A stretch of 58,569 bases of DNA. Source: Nymphaea colorata (lineage: Eukaryota > Streptophyta > Magnoliopsida > Nymphaeales > Nymphaeaceae). The stretch's first letter is position 1; the number at the start of each line of letters is the position of its first letter. The notes beneath the pieces are model-generated. The model saw only the letters and a program-made list of their open reading frames with translations, made no database searches and had not been told where the DNA came from. A program made the position numbers and the translations under genes. Below are positions 48,376 to 58,569 of the stretch, piece by piece. Location: positions 1 through 58,569 of the forward strand of contig NW_022205244.1 in the NCBI RefSeq assembly GCF_008831285.2, in the 5' to 3' direction.

Positions 48376-49023
48376 TCAATGTCCATAAATGTATTTGTAG
48401 CGAGCCTGACAGTCCTCAATAGTGGCATAAGCGGCCATTTTCGCCTAGAAGCCCACCACTGACACTTTCTTGTTATCGAGGATCTTGTATGTCTCGAAGA
48501 AGGCCTTGATCTTGTTGAGGGTCTGCGAGGGGATATCGCTAAGATCCTTGTATCCTGAGTAAATTGGGTCCTTTTCAGGAACACCGATCAACTTGTCATC
48601 AACTTCTCCAGTGTCGATCATCCTCATCACTCCCAAGATTCGCACGTCCACCAAGGTTGAAGAGGGGATCTGGAGGCTGGAAATCACCATCACGTCGAGT
48701 GGATCGTTGTCAAGACCGATAGTCTTTGGCAAAAATCCGTAGTTGATGGGGAAGACCACCGGAGTTGCTAAGACTCTGTCCAGCTTCAGTAGGCCTGATT
48801 CTTCGTCGAGCTCGAATTTTCCATTGGTTCCTTGGGGGATTTCGATGAATCCATTGACGGTGACTGGGGAGTTGACGTTATCTTCGACTCCGTGAAGAGG
48901 GTGAACAACGTAAAGGGGCTTTTCGACGGTGAGGCCAGCTCGTTCAGGGTGGCTGTGGTGGTTGAGATGAGAAAGAGCACAGACAACCAGGATAGCTAGG
49001 ATGCTGAGGGACTGCAGCTTCAT
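48376..49023 (-). CDS. Inorganic pyrophosphatase (family I), secreted or vacuolar
   Basis: A 215-residue protein. The signature DNDPLDV near residue 105 is the family I soluble pyrophosphatase motif; FELDEESGLLKLDR and FPINYGFLPKT also match. Metal ligands Asp in this region are kept. The first 19 residues form a signal peptide (MKLQSLSILAILVVCALS), so unlike the usual cytosolic enzyme this one should enter the secretory path. It hydrolyses PPi to phosphate. The start at 49023 is preferred over 49098 because it opens the signal peptide. Confidence 0.92.
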
Positions 49024-49337
49024 TAGAATTATTATGCTTGGAATAGAGGGAATTCGATAAATAAGGATCGTGTCTAAAGAAAAAACATATTTTGGCATGA
49101 GTTACACATGTCCCATACTCCAAACAACTCAATCATCCCCCAAATTAATAAAACCATCGATTTTTCATGTATTAATCAATACAACAAGTTTATTCCCTAA
49201 TGTAATAAATATTCTACCGTTCTTTTCACAAGAAAAATAAAAGCCAACAATTTAATTTTTGATTCCCAATAAACAGATATTGAAAGCCGATTATTAAAGC
49301 TCTTATTCGAGTATTAATCAACACTGATTATTATAAG
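49024..49337. other. AT-rich spacer between divergent genes
   Basis: About 310 bases that should contain promoters for the pyrophosphatase (minus) and the Rab (plus). No motif could be defined. Confidence 0.5.
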
Positions 49338-50169
49338 ATGGATTAGGATCTTTAATTGTATAAGATAGTCTTAATCGGCAACTCAGGTACAGGCAAGACG
49401 AATATAAGCTCCAGATATATCAAAGGAATATTCCAATAAGGATATCAAGCCTCAGTCGGAGTATAATTTTTCACGAAGACCCTTCCCATCAAAGGAAAAG
49501 ATATCAAGATTACGCTCTGGGACACAGCCGGACAGGAAAGATACAAGTCGATCGGTAAGGTCTACTACAAGGGAGCGAGGGGAATCCTCGTCGTCTACGA
49601 CGTCACAGAGCCGCAAACTTATGTAGATATTTAATCATGGATGCGTTTAGCAAGTAATAATAAAATAAACAAGATTAAACCGTCAATTTAAGCGATATTA
49701 CCGTCTTTGTCGTCGGAAATAAAGTAGACCTAGAATCGCAACGCAAAGTTCCTTATTAAAGAGTCATCAGAGAGTATAAATAAGAATTTGATGTGGATTG
49801 CTGGGAAGTTTCGGCGAAGACTGGAGAGAATATCAACGAAATGTTCAACGCCATGTTCGAAAGTAGATATTACCTTATCAAGAAATCTATCAAAAGAGCA
49901 TAGAGGTGAAAAGCAGCGTATTCTACGGAGATAGTTAACTCATAGCTTATTCTGAAATGGATAGGGAATCGCAATCCTTTGCCAAGAAACAAGCAATGCC
50001 CAAAGAAATGCAACCTATCGGATAAGCTATCGTTGAAGAAGTAGAGGAAAATTTTTCACCTAATCATAAGATGAGTCCGATCGATACGTAAAGCAAAATG
50101 ACTCTTACGAATTATGACGAACTTCTCAGATTGTAGTAGAGCAAGAAAAGGAAGAGGTGCTGCCATTGA
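49338..50169 (+). CDS. Rab-family small GTPase with long C-terminal tail
   Basis: About 270 residues. GNSGTGKT, VGVQFF (switch I), LWDTAGQERYKSI, YYKGARGILVVYDVT, GNKVDL and VSAKTGEN are canonical G-motifs, closest in feel to Rab11/Rab2 relatives. The tail after residue 185 is longer than in most Rabs and ends KKRKRCCH, a CCx prenylation motif after a basic patch. A 20-nt intron lies at 49654-49673. One base is missing near 49901 just after the G domain, so the tail depends on this correction. Confidence 0.88.
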
Positions 50170-50212
50170 GGCTTATTTATTCATTCTCACTAACTTATTA
50201 TAGCATAAACCA

Positions 50213-51721
50213 TCATATTATTGCATTCAAAAGCTCTATCTTCTTGAAAGCTGATTAGAGAAGCAGCTTATCCCCTGGCTTGTGCTTCACGTCCATTTTC
50301 TATAGGATTGATTTGGCGTTTGATGCCCATTCTCCTTTCTTCTATGAGAGGACCGTATAGAATGAGCTTCTTTCTTTCGATCTCTTCGGTTGCTCCTTTA
50401 GGTAATCTTTATAAACTGGCCCTTTGATAGTCGGCAAAGAAGATGCAGCCTTCAGACTGTCTTTCTTTTACTCGTTAGTGGTTAATTTTCTATGTTTCTT
50501 TGCTTAAGTTAGGTAGGTAAGGCCCTTCTATCTCTCTTGAAATCTATTCAAGCTTTGTCTCGTCGATTTATTCTCATCTTTTGTAAGTTATTGAGAACTT
50601 TTAATAAACTTTCTAGGCCTATGGTTCTACAACACTGAAACACTATACTCCTTTATCTTTTACAAGAACTATTTTTTCTTGTTTTATCTGAGCCTTTCTT
50701 AGAGCTATTTTTCCATTTCTTCTTATTTTATCTTTTCAGCGAAGATACTTTTTTGATGTTTTTTACTTACTCGACTCAAGGATTGCTAGAATTTTCGCAT
50801 CCATTATTATCTTTTCTAGCTAAGGATTTGAAAATAATTCTCCTCATGTTCCTTTATCTAGTTCCAGTCATATTTTTGTTTCATCTACTTATACTATCTG
50901 ATTTTTTGCTATTTTTACTACTATATGGCTTTTAAACTTTGCAGACCTCTTTCGCTCATAATTTCAAATTGGTATTTTTTGGGTTTATGCGCTTGGACGA
51001 ATTCTTCGCATTTTGCCTTTAATTATGACTCCTTAAGCTTCAGCATCGATTATCTTTGCTTCCTATTTTAGACCTATTTGAGATGGTTTGCCCTCTACCT
51101 TTCCAGTCTCTATTTTTTGGCTTTAATTGCTTACTCTTTTATCTGTATTACCCTATGGTCAGCTTATTGTGATTTAATTTCCAACGATCTGTCTAATTAT
51201 CTCTTGCGTTTTATGGCCTATGCAAGTTGGGATCGCCACTATGGATTTTCTTCGACGTTGACATGATGTTTTACTAATGATCTGCTCCCTTTGAGCATGC
51301 TATTCTGTTGCCTGATGAGTTAGTTTTACTATTTTAACACTTCGTTTAATGCCTCTATCGCATGTTTCTTTTTCAATTTGATCTCGTTTTTATTGATTTA
51401 TGCGATTTCCTCGATCTTCGGGGGTACTTTTGGCTAGTTTATGTATGACGTTTTATTTTTGCTGATCTTGGTTTGGCCCGTCTCGATCTCAAAGAACAAT
51501 TTGGACTGTATGAGGTTGTTATATTTTGCGTTGATTTCTTTTAATTTCATCTTCTTGTCCGCTCTTCCCAAGAAATAGTCATGATGGGGTCCCGAGCTCA
51601 TCACAAACTAAACCTAATCTACCATTTCCTTTATGCTCTTTGCCACTTCCTTTTCGATTTTCTTTCTCTTCTGGATATCCTCCTACGAAGGGATTGGAGG
51701 GGTGGGTTCCAGGGTTATCAT
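50213..51721 (-). CDS. Basic Gln-rich coiled-coil protein
   Basis: A 502-residue protein in one frame. It is dominated by Lys, Arg and Gln, with coiled-coil propensity at about 95-330 and a KPKKYQFEIMSERGLQ segment in the middle. Strong UAR use (dozens of TAG/TAA) makes it look like a run of stops in the standard code. The opposite strand shows hydrophobic shadow frames. Function is unknown; a cytoskeletal role is possible. Confidence 0.72.
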
Positions 51722-51898
51722 TGCTTAAATATATTTATCAAGCAATATAATTAGAAAATCATCTCTCTAAAAATAATCACAACCAATTTTTTGCAAATAA
51801 GCCAGATGATTATTTTAGATGAAAGACGGATTATTTAACTAAGGTGATATTATGTATGGGTTTGATTATGTGACGGTTATTTATGATAATTTTAAAGA

Positions 51899-52585
51899 AT
51901 GAACAAATAAAACTCAATGGGCGTCGATAACGAACTTTCCACCGAAATAAACGAATCCACCAAGAGCTATTCGAGCCGCTTCAGACAGCTAAAAGCCATA
52001 AAATCAAACCCCAAGTGCAAATACGCCGACGTCTTGCCCTTCCGCCTAGAGAAAGCTGCAATAGTCATTCAAAAATTTTGGAGATTCAGACAAGTCCTGA
52101 AGAAAAAATTCTACGAATCCCTTCTGGAGGAGTTGTAGGAGAGTAACTAGATCTTGTAGTTTCAAAACAATACGATCGATAACTTGATCTAGGTATATGA
52201 AAAAGATTGCAATCAGCTTGAGTCCTACTTTTAATCAAGTGGTAAGGCGGCCATAGATCATGTGGATAGGCAGGCGAACGGAATGATAAAATAGATGGCG
52301 ATAATGACATTCAAGATGCAAAAGAAAATCATTGACGATGCGTAAATTAATGATCTTTTCCAGCAATACGAGGAGCTCAAATATAAAAATAAGGCCCTCT
52401 AGTCAGAAAAATAAGAGTTAAAAATGAAATTGAGTGGAGAATTGCATTTGGAATAAGAGTAATTTCTAAGAAAAATTAAAGAATAGAATTTGAATCTGCT
52501 CCGAATCTCGAAACAAAAAAACTAGGCCTAGAAGTAAATGAGGCAAAAATTGATAGAAACCTGCAAGACAGAAATGAAACTATGA
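51899..52585 (+). CDS. IQ-motif coiled-coil protein
   Basis: A 228-residue protein in one frame. One IQ motif, AAIVIQKFWRFRQVLKK near residues 58-74, should bind calmodulin or a light-chain-like protein. A coiled coil follows (about 75-220). Such small IQ/coiled-coil proteins are common in ciliate cortex and axoneme, but I cannot assign a specific family. Confidence 0.75.
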
Positions 52586-52724
52586 GAAAATATGATTATT
52601 TTTCAATCATTTTCAATATTAGCGTATGATTGTTTTCGATTATTGGAAAATCCATGGAATAACTGGCTTTTGTTGTTGGGGTTCTATTAATCGAAAAGAC
52701 CGTTTACTTTAGATCATATTAAAA

Positions 52725-53423
52725 ATGAAGTTAGTGCTCTTCCTCCTAGGCTTGGTTCTCATCAACTCACAACCCACTTGCTGCGACAGGAATACACTCT
52801 CTGTTATGGGAGCAGGGACTGTCTCAGCTGAACCTGATATTGCCCAATTCACTGTCTCAGCGAGCGCTACCGAGGAAACCAGCACGCTCGCCCTGTCAGC
52901 CGTCAACGATATTATCAACCAAGTGATTGCCGTCCTCACTGCAAAGAACATTCCGAAGGCAAACTATACAACCCAGGGTGTCAGCCTATACCCCCAATAC
53001 AACTACAACGTGGTCAGGTAAGGAATTCTAGAAGGACAGCAGGCAAGCCAGACTCTTACGATAACGGTGGGAAATCTGATCCAAAACAAACAATTAATCG
53101 GTCAGCTCGTTACCGCTTTGGCTGAGGTGAATAATATAACACTAAGTGGACTTTCATTTTCCAATTCCAACCAGGAATTGATCAAGCGGCAAGCCAGAGC
53201 TTCAGCTATCGCTGATGCGATCGCCAAAGGGAAGCAGTATAGTATTTTAACAGGAAAAGCCCTGGGAACAGTCAAAAAGATCGCTGATCTGAACGGTGAC
53301 AGCTATTCACCCTTCTATTCCGACGTAGGACTTTTCAACCTGAAGCTTCAGGCACTCCAAGTGCCTTACGATAAGGTGACAGCTAGCGCAAGCGTCCAGG
53401 TTAACTGGAATCTATCATATTGA
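52725..53423 (+). CDS. Secreted SIMPL-domain (DUF541) protein, copy 1
   Basis: A 232-residue protein in one frame. The first 16 residues are a signal peptide. The rest is a SIMPL domain: LSVMGAGTVSAEPDIAQFTVSASA, NDIINQVIAVL, IPKANYTTQGVSLYPQYNY, ASAIADAIAKGKQYSILTGKALGTVKKI. It lies 60 bases upstream of a diverged second copy. SIMPL proteins are mostly bacterial periplasmic or oligomeric proteins with poorly known roles. Confidence 0.9.
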
Positions 53424-53483
53424 GATATAATGATTTCTATAGATCTTATATTCGAAAAACATAGTTTCGAAAAGTATAATAAT

Positions 53484-54463
53484 ATGGATATTCCAAAAGC
53501 CTTGATCACATTCATCCTCCTCGCCCTTGCAGTGCAGGCCCAGCTCATTCCAGGCACCAACACAGCCGCCCCCTTGACGGGAGCTAAACTCCTTCAATCA
53601 CTATCCTCCTCAGCTTCCCCGCCCATCGTCAGCTCCACTTCCACAACCACTACCAGATCAACTTCCTCATCTTCCCCCCTGTTTCCACGACCTCCACTAC
53701 CAGATCCACCACCTATTCCCCTCCCACCTCCATCCCATCTTCCATCCCATCTTCGTCTTCATCCTTCCCCTCATCCTCAGCCTCCTCTTCCTACTACATC
53801 CAAGATCAGCCTTGCTGCACAGATCAAACAGTCAGCGTCTCTGGAACAGCTACGGGTGATTTTCCTCCTGATACTGCCGTTCTCAACATGCAGATCATGG
53901 TGGGTGGTGATACCGTCAGCAGCGCTGTTGCTTAGCTTACCTCTAAAATGAATACAGTCATTACTATCCTCAATGCCAACGGTCTCAATACCAACAGTTA
54001 CCGACCCTCTTCCCTAATCGTATACCCAAATGTTACATTGGTCGAAGGAGTCTCAACTGTGGTGGGTCAAATCGCTTCTGAAAGCTTGCTAATCAGCATT
54101 CCCGTCATTAATTCCAATGGATCTAACATCGCCAAGTTGATTGATTCTTTAGCAGCCGTTAACGGTATCATCTTGAACGGACTTACCTATCAAATCTCAG
54201 ACATGACAACCGAATTGGCAGATGTAAGGGCAAAGGCTTACAAAAATGCTCAATCAAAGGCTAAAGACTATACTTCAGCTCTTCAGCTTTGCCTAGGACA
54301 AGTGGTCAGCATCACCGATAGCTACAGCGCTTCCCCAACCGTCACCAAAACTATGGAAGCGAGCATAACACCCTCAAGTCAGGGCGGCCCCACCCCAACC
54401 ACAATCTTCATTGGCACCGTCCCCGTCAGTTACTACATTGACATAGTTTACGCTTTTGGTTGA
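53484..54463 (+). CDS. Secreted SIMPL-domain protein, copy 2, with Ser/Thr/Pro stalk
   Basis: About 326 residues. A signal peptide (MDIPKALITFILLALAVQAQ) is followed by an approximately 90-residue Ser/Thr/Pro-rich stalk and then a SIMPL domain starting near residue 110 (VSVSGTATGDFPPDTAVLNMQI). The stalk probably carries O-glycans. One missing C in the CCCCCC run near 53675 puts the stalk and the domain in one frame. The start at 53484 is chosen because it opens the signal peptide. It is a tandem duplicate of the gene at 52725. Confidence 0.85.
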
Positions 54464-54564
54464 TTACATATTTCATCATTATCTTGCATATACTTTTGCC
54501 AATAAACATCATACACATATTCTTCTTTTTAATTGATAAGTACTTTCTTCTAATAATATCACCG

Positions 54565-55464
54565 ATGAGCTAAATACATAGGGTAAATTATGCTAATTTA
54601 AAGCATCACAGAGAGATGCTGAGGGAACAGATTGATCCAAGAGTCATTTAGACTATTGAGATCGACAAAAATCCAAGCCAGAATTATAAAAACGCCTTTA
54701 AGGCTGTTTATTTTGATGAGCTTGAAAAGACCCTTCAGTTCCAAGAAGAAAAACGATTCAGAGAGAAAAATAACTTACAAATGACGCCCATAGTGAGACA
54801 AAATGAAGGCTCCTTATATAAGAATCCTTCCTTACCGAACCTTAAATACTCCATGATACCCCTGCAAACTTACAACACCAATGCCCAGTATTCGCCATAT
54901 AAGGAGCCGAACAAGCTAGGCTTCAAGGATTATGACGAGGAACGTCATAGAAAATTCGACCATTTAATTGAGGGCGGTTATGATGGCGGCCAATCTTTCT
55001 TCAGGTCTCAAGACCAATATCAAAAAAGGAAGCAGGAGGAGAGCAAAATGATGAAAGATTGCCTGCTGACGCAGCTTCAACAGAAATAAAATCGGAGATT
55101 CCAAGAATTTCAGGTGCAAAGTCAAGAGACGTAAGTTTTGAAGGAAAACCGAAGAAGACAACAATAGTATGAGGCTGTTAGAGCTGGACGGTAAAGGATG
55201 GAGCATTTGATGATGGGAGAGTAGCTAAAACAGCAAGCTGAGATGTAAAGGCTAAAAAAGAATCACAAGTCATATTTTGAGCTGAATAACATCGGAAGAC
55301 ACAATCCCATCACCAATCCGATTGAGTATCACATAGACAATCCCTATATTTTGCAGAAGTACACAGCTAAGTCGAAAAATCAGCAAACCTACCAACAATA
55401 TCAACCTCAACAGAATCAATACGAAGGAAGTCAACGCTCACAAGAGGAATGCACGCAAAAATGA
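54565..55464 (+). CDS. Charged helical protein, possible ciliary microtubule protein
   Basis: A 299-residue protein in one frame. Long charged helices (about 55-75 and 150-240) alternate with short Asn-Pro-Ile and Tyr-Asp-Gly turns, such as GRHNPITNPIEY. This layout is common in microtubule inner proteins and basal-body proteins of ciliates, but I cannot name a homologue. The last 45 residues are Gln-rich. Confidence 0.68.
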
Positions 55465-55681
55465 TCAACATTTGCCTTCTTTATTGCAAATTCAGCTTTA
55501 TCATTTACAATTATTGACACGTTTCAATTTTGTTGATTAATCATTAATCTAACTAAAGCTGACCAAGAAATCTATCAAAAAAGCCAAAGATTTCAAATCT
55601 CTTTGATCCTTTGAATCCTTTCCCCAATCTCTAAATAAATTCTTGATGGTATTTGAATGATTGATGATGATGTTGGTATGA

Positions 55682-55954
55682 TCATTTGCATCCCTTGATG
55701 TTCCACTTGTTGATCTGAGCAACCCAGCAAATGCAAGGCCAGCAGTCGCTTCCCATGGAGGCAAAGTATTTCATGCAGTCAAGGTCAGCAGGGACATCGG
55801 CTCCCTTCTCATGGGCAGCCTTCTCGCAGACGGGGTAGGCCTTGTTGATGTCGTCAATGCAGAGCACCTCAAGGTCGTGGGGGCAATCGGCCTTGCGGAA
55901 GTTGGAAGTGAATGCGATGGCAGCCAAAGCGAAGATCAGGATGATCAACTTCAT
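55682..55954 (-). CDS. Small cysteine-rich secreted protein
   Basis: A 90-residue protein. The first 18 residues form a signal peptide (MKLIILIFALAAIAF). The mature part has seven or more cysteines, ending in a CWPCICW cluster and a C-terminal GCK. Spacing is loosely saposin-like, with helical stretches between cysteines. The start at 55954 is preferred to the upstream ATG because it opens the signal peptide. Confidence 0.75.
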   Translation of the reverse strand: MKLIILIFALAAIAFTSNFRKADCPHDLEVLCIDDINKAYPVCEKAAHEKGADVPADLDCMKYFASMGSDCWPCICWVAQINKWNIKGCK

Positions 55955-56327
55955 GTTTGTAGATTTATTATTATAAACGTAGAAATGCACAGGATTTTAA
56001 ACGAGCCTAACAGTAGCATTAGAAATATAAGCAATAAAGCACAGAAATATTAATTGGAATGAAATCAAAACAATGGAATAGGTATTATTTCCTTGGTGAT
56101 AAATAGTTGAGGCTTTTTTAGGATCGACATAAATGCATCAATTCTATGGCCCATCCACAAGCAAATAACAGAATGTTTAAATCCCCATAAAATTAAATAC
56201 ATAAACGCAAAACATAAGCAAATAAATCTTATTAACATTATGGAGTAAATCCCTTTTTTTAATTTTTCTATCTTACATCATAAGCTTTTATTATTTTATT
56301 TGATAATTTATATCTTCGAGGCATAAC
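55955..56327. other. AT-rich spacer
   Basis: About 370 bases of AT-rich sequence between divergent genes. No frame or fold is supported. Confidence 0.5.
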
Positions 56328-56510
56328 ATGGGAGGTTGCGCTAGCAAAACCGACGATTCAAAACCACCTCACCAACCAGTTCCCCAAAAGCCAAAGTAAT
56401 AACTAAAGAAATAATCAAAAGTTGAAGAAAAAGAACCAGCCCTTAAGAAGCTAAGCCAATCTTAGTAAGCATTAGATAATATAGAATCGAGAAGAAACGA
56501 TAAACGATGA
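56328..56510 (+). CDS. Small MGGC lipid-anchor-type protein
   Basis: A 60-residue protein starting MGGCASK, a typical myristoylation/palmitoylation start. The remainder is Lys/Gln/Pro-rich and polar. It ends at TGA 56508. A shifted frame downstream stays open for a while, so a missing base near the end could lengthen it; I cannot tell. Compare the MGAGCF gene at 41325. Confidence 0.52.
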
Positions 56511-56651
56511 AGAACAATCTACTAGAAGGACACGCCAAGCCACCACCTTCCCACTAGCTGAGACACATCCCCCCCATCGTCAACCCATCATGATCCCTCT
56601 TATTATCATCCACCAATCACTGCCAACGGCAAACCATCATAATTATAAACA

Positions 56652-58340
56652 TCAAATCGGCTTGCTTCCCTTCTTCTTTTTCAACGCCTAGATCTTCTTC
56701 TGGATCTCCTTCACCGCCTTTGCACGGATCGACTTGCAGTGGAAAGTACACCCCAGCAGCAAAAGTCCACAAGCTATCAGGACCACATAGACGAAGATGT
56801 TGACTGTGAGCTCCTTGCTGCTATCCACTTCGAAAAGCGAAACGTAGAAGGTGAAGGGAATGCTGTATTGGCATATGGATTGAAGCTGTTAGATTTGTCC
56901 GTTGGCAAAACAACTGGTAGTGTTGACCTCCACCAGGATATTCCACCTCATCTTGTTATCCTTTCTGTCAAGAGTACACTATAACTCAGCTGGACTCTCG
57001 TTAATGCGGAAGAAAACGATGAATTGGGTGGATATCCCCACGGCGTAGGTTGATGTGTAATTGGAAAGATTGGTAATGGAGACAACGTTTTAAAGTCCTA
57101 GGGATTTGAACTTAGAAACTGCCTGCTTTTGGTTGGAGTCAATTAGCACCTGTCTGTTGATTCCGTAAGCTGTGAGAAGGAGGTCGTTATCTCCGGCTAT
57201 GAGCAGCTTGGGGTTTGTCCACTCTCCGAACATATACATGAGGCGGACATCATCGATCTGCGTATAATAACGATTGAGCTTGAGTGCATCCTTGGCGAGG
57301 ACGAAGTTCTAATCGAAGTAAAACTAAGCTACGTAGTTGACTCCCCCCTACTAGCAAATGATGTGCAGAGTTGATTCGTACTTGTTCATTCCCCAGCATA
57401 GCTTGGATTACAAGTCGATGTAGGTAGTCTATAGGGTGGAGTTAGCTCTCGATCGGTATGCTACCAATTGCCCCTCCACCAGAGCATAGAAGTTGTGGTC
57501 GATTATGGCGCTAGTGTAGTATTTGTTGTTTGGAGGAGTCAACTCAAGCAGCAGGGTGGAGTTTTTTAAATCCACAGAGAAATGGTAGGCCTTTAGAACG
57601 GTATTCCATACCACTACAACTTTGACCATATCTTTTTATTTGTCGACGTGGCAAAGCTCAAACTGGAGCAGCTAATTGAAACTAGCAAACTAGTAATCGA
57701 TTTTAATTGATGTATTGCTTGTGGATTCCTTCATGGTGATGGGCCAAAAGTTAGATATGTTCTTCATCTAAATTCCAACAAATTTGACACCGTCAGTAAC
57801 AATTAAAACCTTATCGACCGCCAGCATAGCAATATCGATCTCGTCGCTATCGTTCAGTCCTAAGCTCTTTACTGTAATGTTCTTGGGAATTTCGGCATAT
57901 CCCGTATCGGTGAACTCGTATAAAAGGATAGTCCTTGTGAAGTTTTGGTCGATGATGTAACTCTTGTCGTTTATGAGCAAAAATGCTGTCTGGGTTGAGA
58001 GGGAAACTTCTGAAGATTCGATATTTAAATCATCGGAAAAGACCTTATCTCCGAGTATCTATAACCTGAGTTCTGAGTTGTAAAATTGGCAGGAATTTGA
58101 TTTGGTGTAGAATGACTTATCGTGGACCTGTGCATCGAGGAGGCCCTCATTGGTCTAGTAAACCTTTCCTGAGATTTAGTACCCCAATCCCGCGAAGGAC
58201 TTTGTGAAGCTGTGCTTGGAAGGCACTGTTTTGATTTATGGAGTGGTCTTGACGTTGATGACGGTTGGGGGGATTGCTGTGTGGTCTACTTGCTAGAGGG
58301 TGAGAATCAGCAGCAAGGTTAGAGATGTCAAAAATATCAT
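56652..58340 (-). CDS. Type I membrane glycoprotein, function unknown
   Basis: A 562-residue protein in one frame. A signal peptide (MIFLTSLTLLLILTL) is followed by about 500 extracellular residues with several N-x-S/T sites and repeated beta-strand-like blocks, perhaps a beta-propeller. One transmembrane segment near residues 518-540 (FVYVVLIACGLLLLGC) precedes a basic KKIQALKKKKG tail. It is the last gene before the right telomere and is transcribed away from it. Confidence 0.75.
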
Positions 58341-58464
58341 TTAAAATGAGGTTTGTATGTATTATAAAGTAAAGGCCATAACTCAATATCATAACCAAGA
58401 ATGAGAAGGATTGATTTGGTATGATATAAAAGAATCTTCTTTTGGTCATGATTGATTGTTGTTA

Positions 58465-58569
58465 GGGGTTGGGGTTGGGGTTGGGGTTGGGGTTGGGGTT
58501 GGGGTTGGGGTTGGGGTTGGGGTTGGGGTTGGGGTTGGGGTTGGGGTTGGGGTTGGGGTTGGGGTTGGG
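58465..58569. repeat. Right telomere, G4T2 repeats
   Basis: About 17 perfect GGGGTT units at the end of the plus strand, the expected G-rich orientation for a right chromosome end. It joins unique sequence about 125 bases upstream of the last start codon. Together with the left repeats it shows that the window is one complete chromosome. Confidence 0.98.

Noticed and set aside
50753-50935. Leu/Phe-rich plus-strand frame resembling a membrane peptide
   Set aside because: It is antisense to the long Lys/Gln-rich coiled-coil gene.

Overview
This window looks like one complete macronuclear chromosome of a ciliate. It starts with C4A2 repeats (1-69) and ends with G4T2 repeats (58465-58569), the ends are capped in the expected orientation, and genes run to within about 100-130 bases of both caps. 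In nearly every gene TAA and TAG occur inside the reading frame and TGA is the only terminator. At conserved Rab, CDPK and other positions the reassigned codons fall where Gln is expected, so UAR is read as Gln. C4A2 telomeres plus UAR=Gln fit oligohymenophorean-type ciliates or a relative such as a colpodean. The coding sequence is more GC-rich than in Tetrahymena or Paramecium, so I do not name a genus.

The chromosome carries about 47 protein genes on both strands, plus one tRNA-Gly(UCC). Spacers are mostly 50-400 bases and AT-rich. Introns are few and very uniform: almost all are 20 or 21 nt, GTA...AG. Many genes between about 11 and 29 kb can be read through only by supposing a missing base (rarely an extra one), often in a short mononucleotide run; the flanks have few such sites or none. 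The simplest reading is consensus-sequence indels, and coordinates given for those genes span the breaks.

Layout. 0-8 kb: an STPGR ciliary protein, a coiled-coil protein, two degenerate kinase-like proteins (one fused to MORN repeats) around a membrane protein, and an Ala/Gln-repeat gene. 8.5-16.3 kb: an eIF4G-like factor, a three-repeat Myb protein, a secreted peptide, a Yip1-family membrane protein and a Mutator-type transposase relative with a SWIM finger. 16.4-22.8 kb: a Lys/Glu-rich protein, a Rab, a truncated acyl-CoA-synthetase-like protein, a myristoylated kinase and proteasome beta2. 22.8-35 kb, mostly minus strand: coiled coil, Rib72/EFHC protein, AP-1 sigma, a membrane protein, a CDPK, a class-I glutamine amidotransferase, a lone MutL/PMS2 C-terminal domain and two tandem membrane-anchored SPRY proteins. 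35-48 kb: a CDCA7-like zinc-finger protein, coiled coils, tRNA-Gly, a retinoblastoma homologue and a START-like protein. 48-58.5 kb: secreted pyrophosphatase, a second Rab, coiled-coil and IQ proteins, two SIMPL-domain secreted proteins, a cysteine-rich secreted peptide and a large type I membrane protein.

Functional themes are cilium structure (STPGR, Rib72, MORN), membrane traffic (two Rabs, AP-1 sigma, Yip1), calcium and kinase signalling, and nuclear or genome functions (Myb, Rb, CDCA7-like, Mutator relative, MutL fragment). Nothing suggests operons; each gene appears to be transcribed separately. No promoter or operator motif could be defined.
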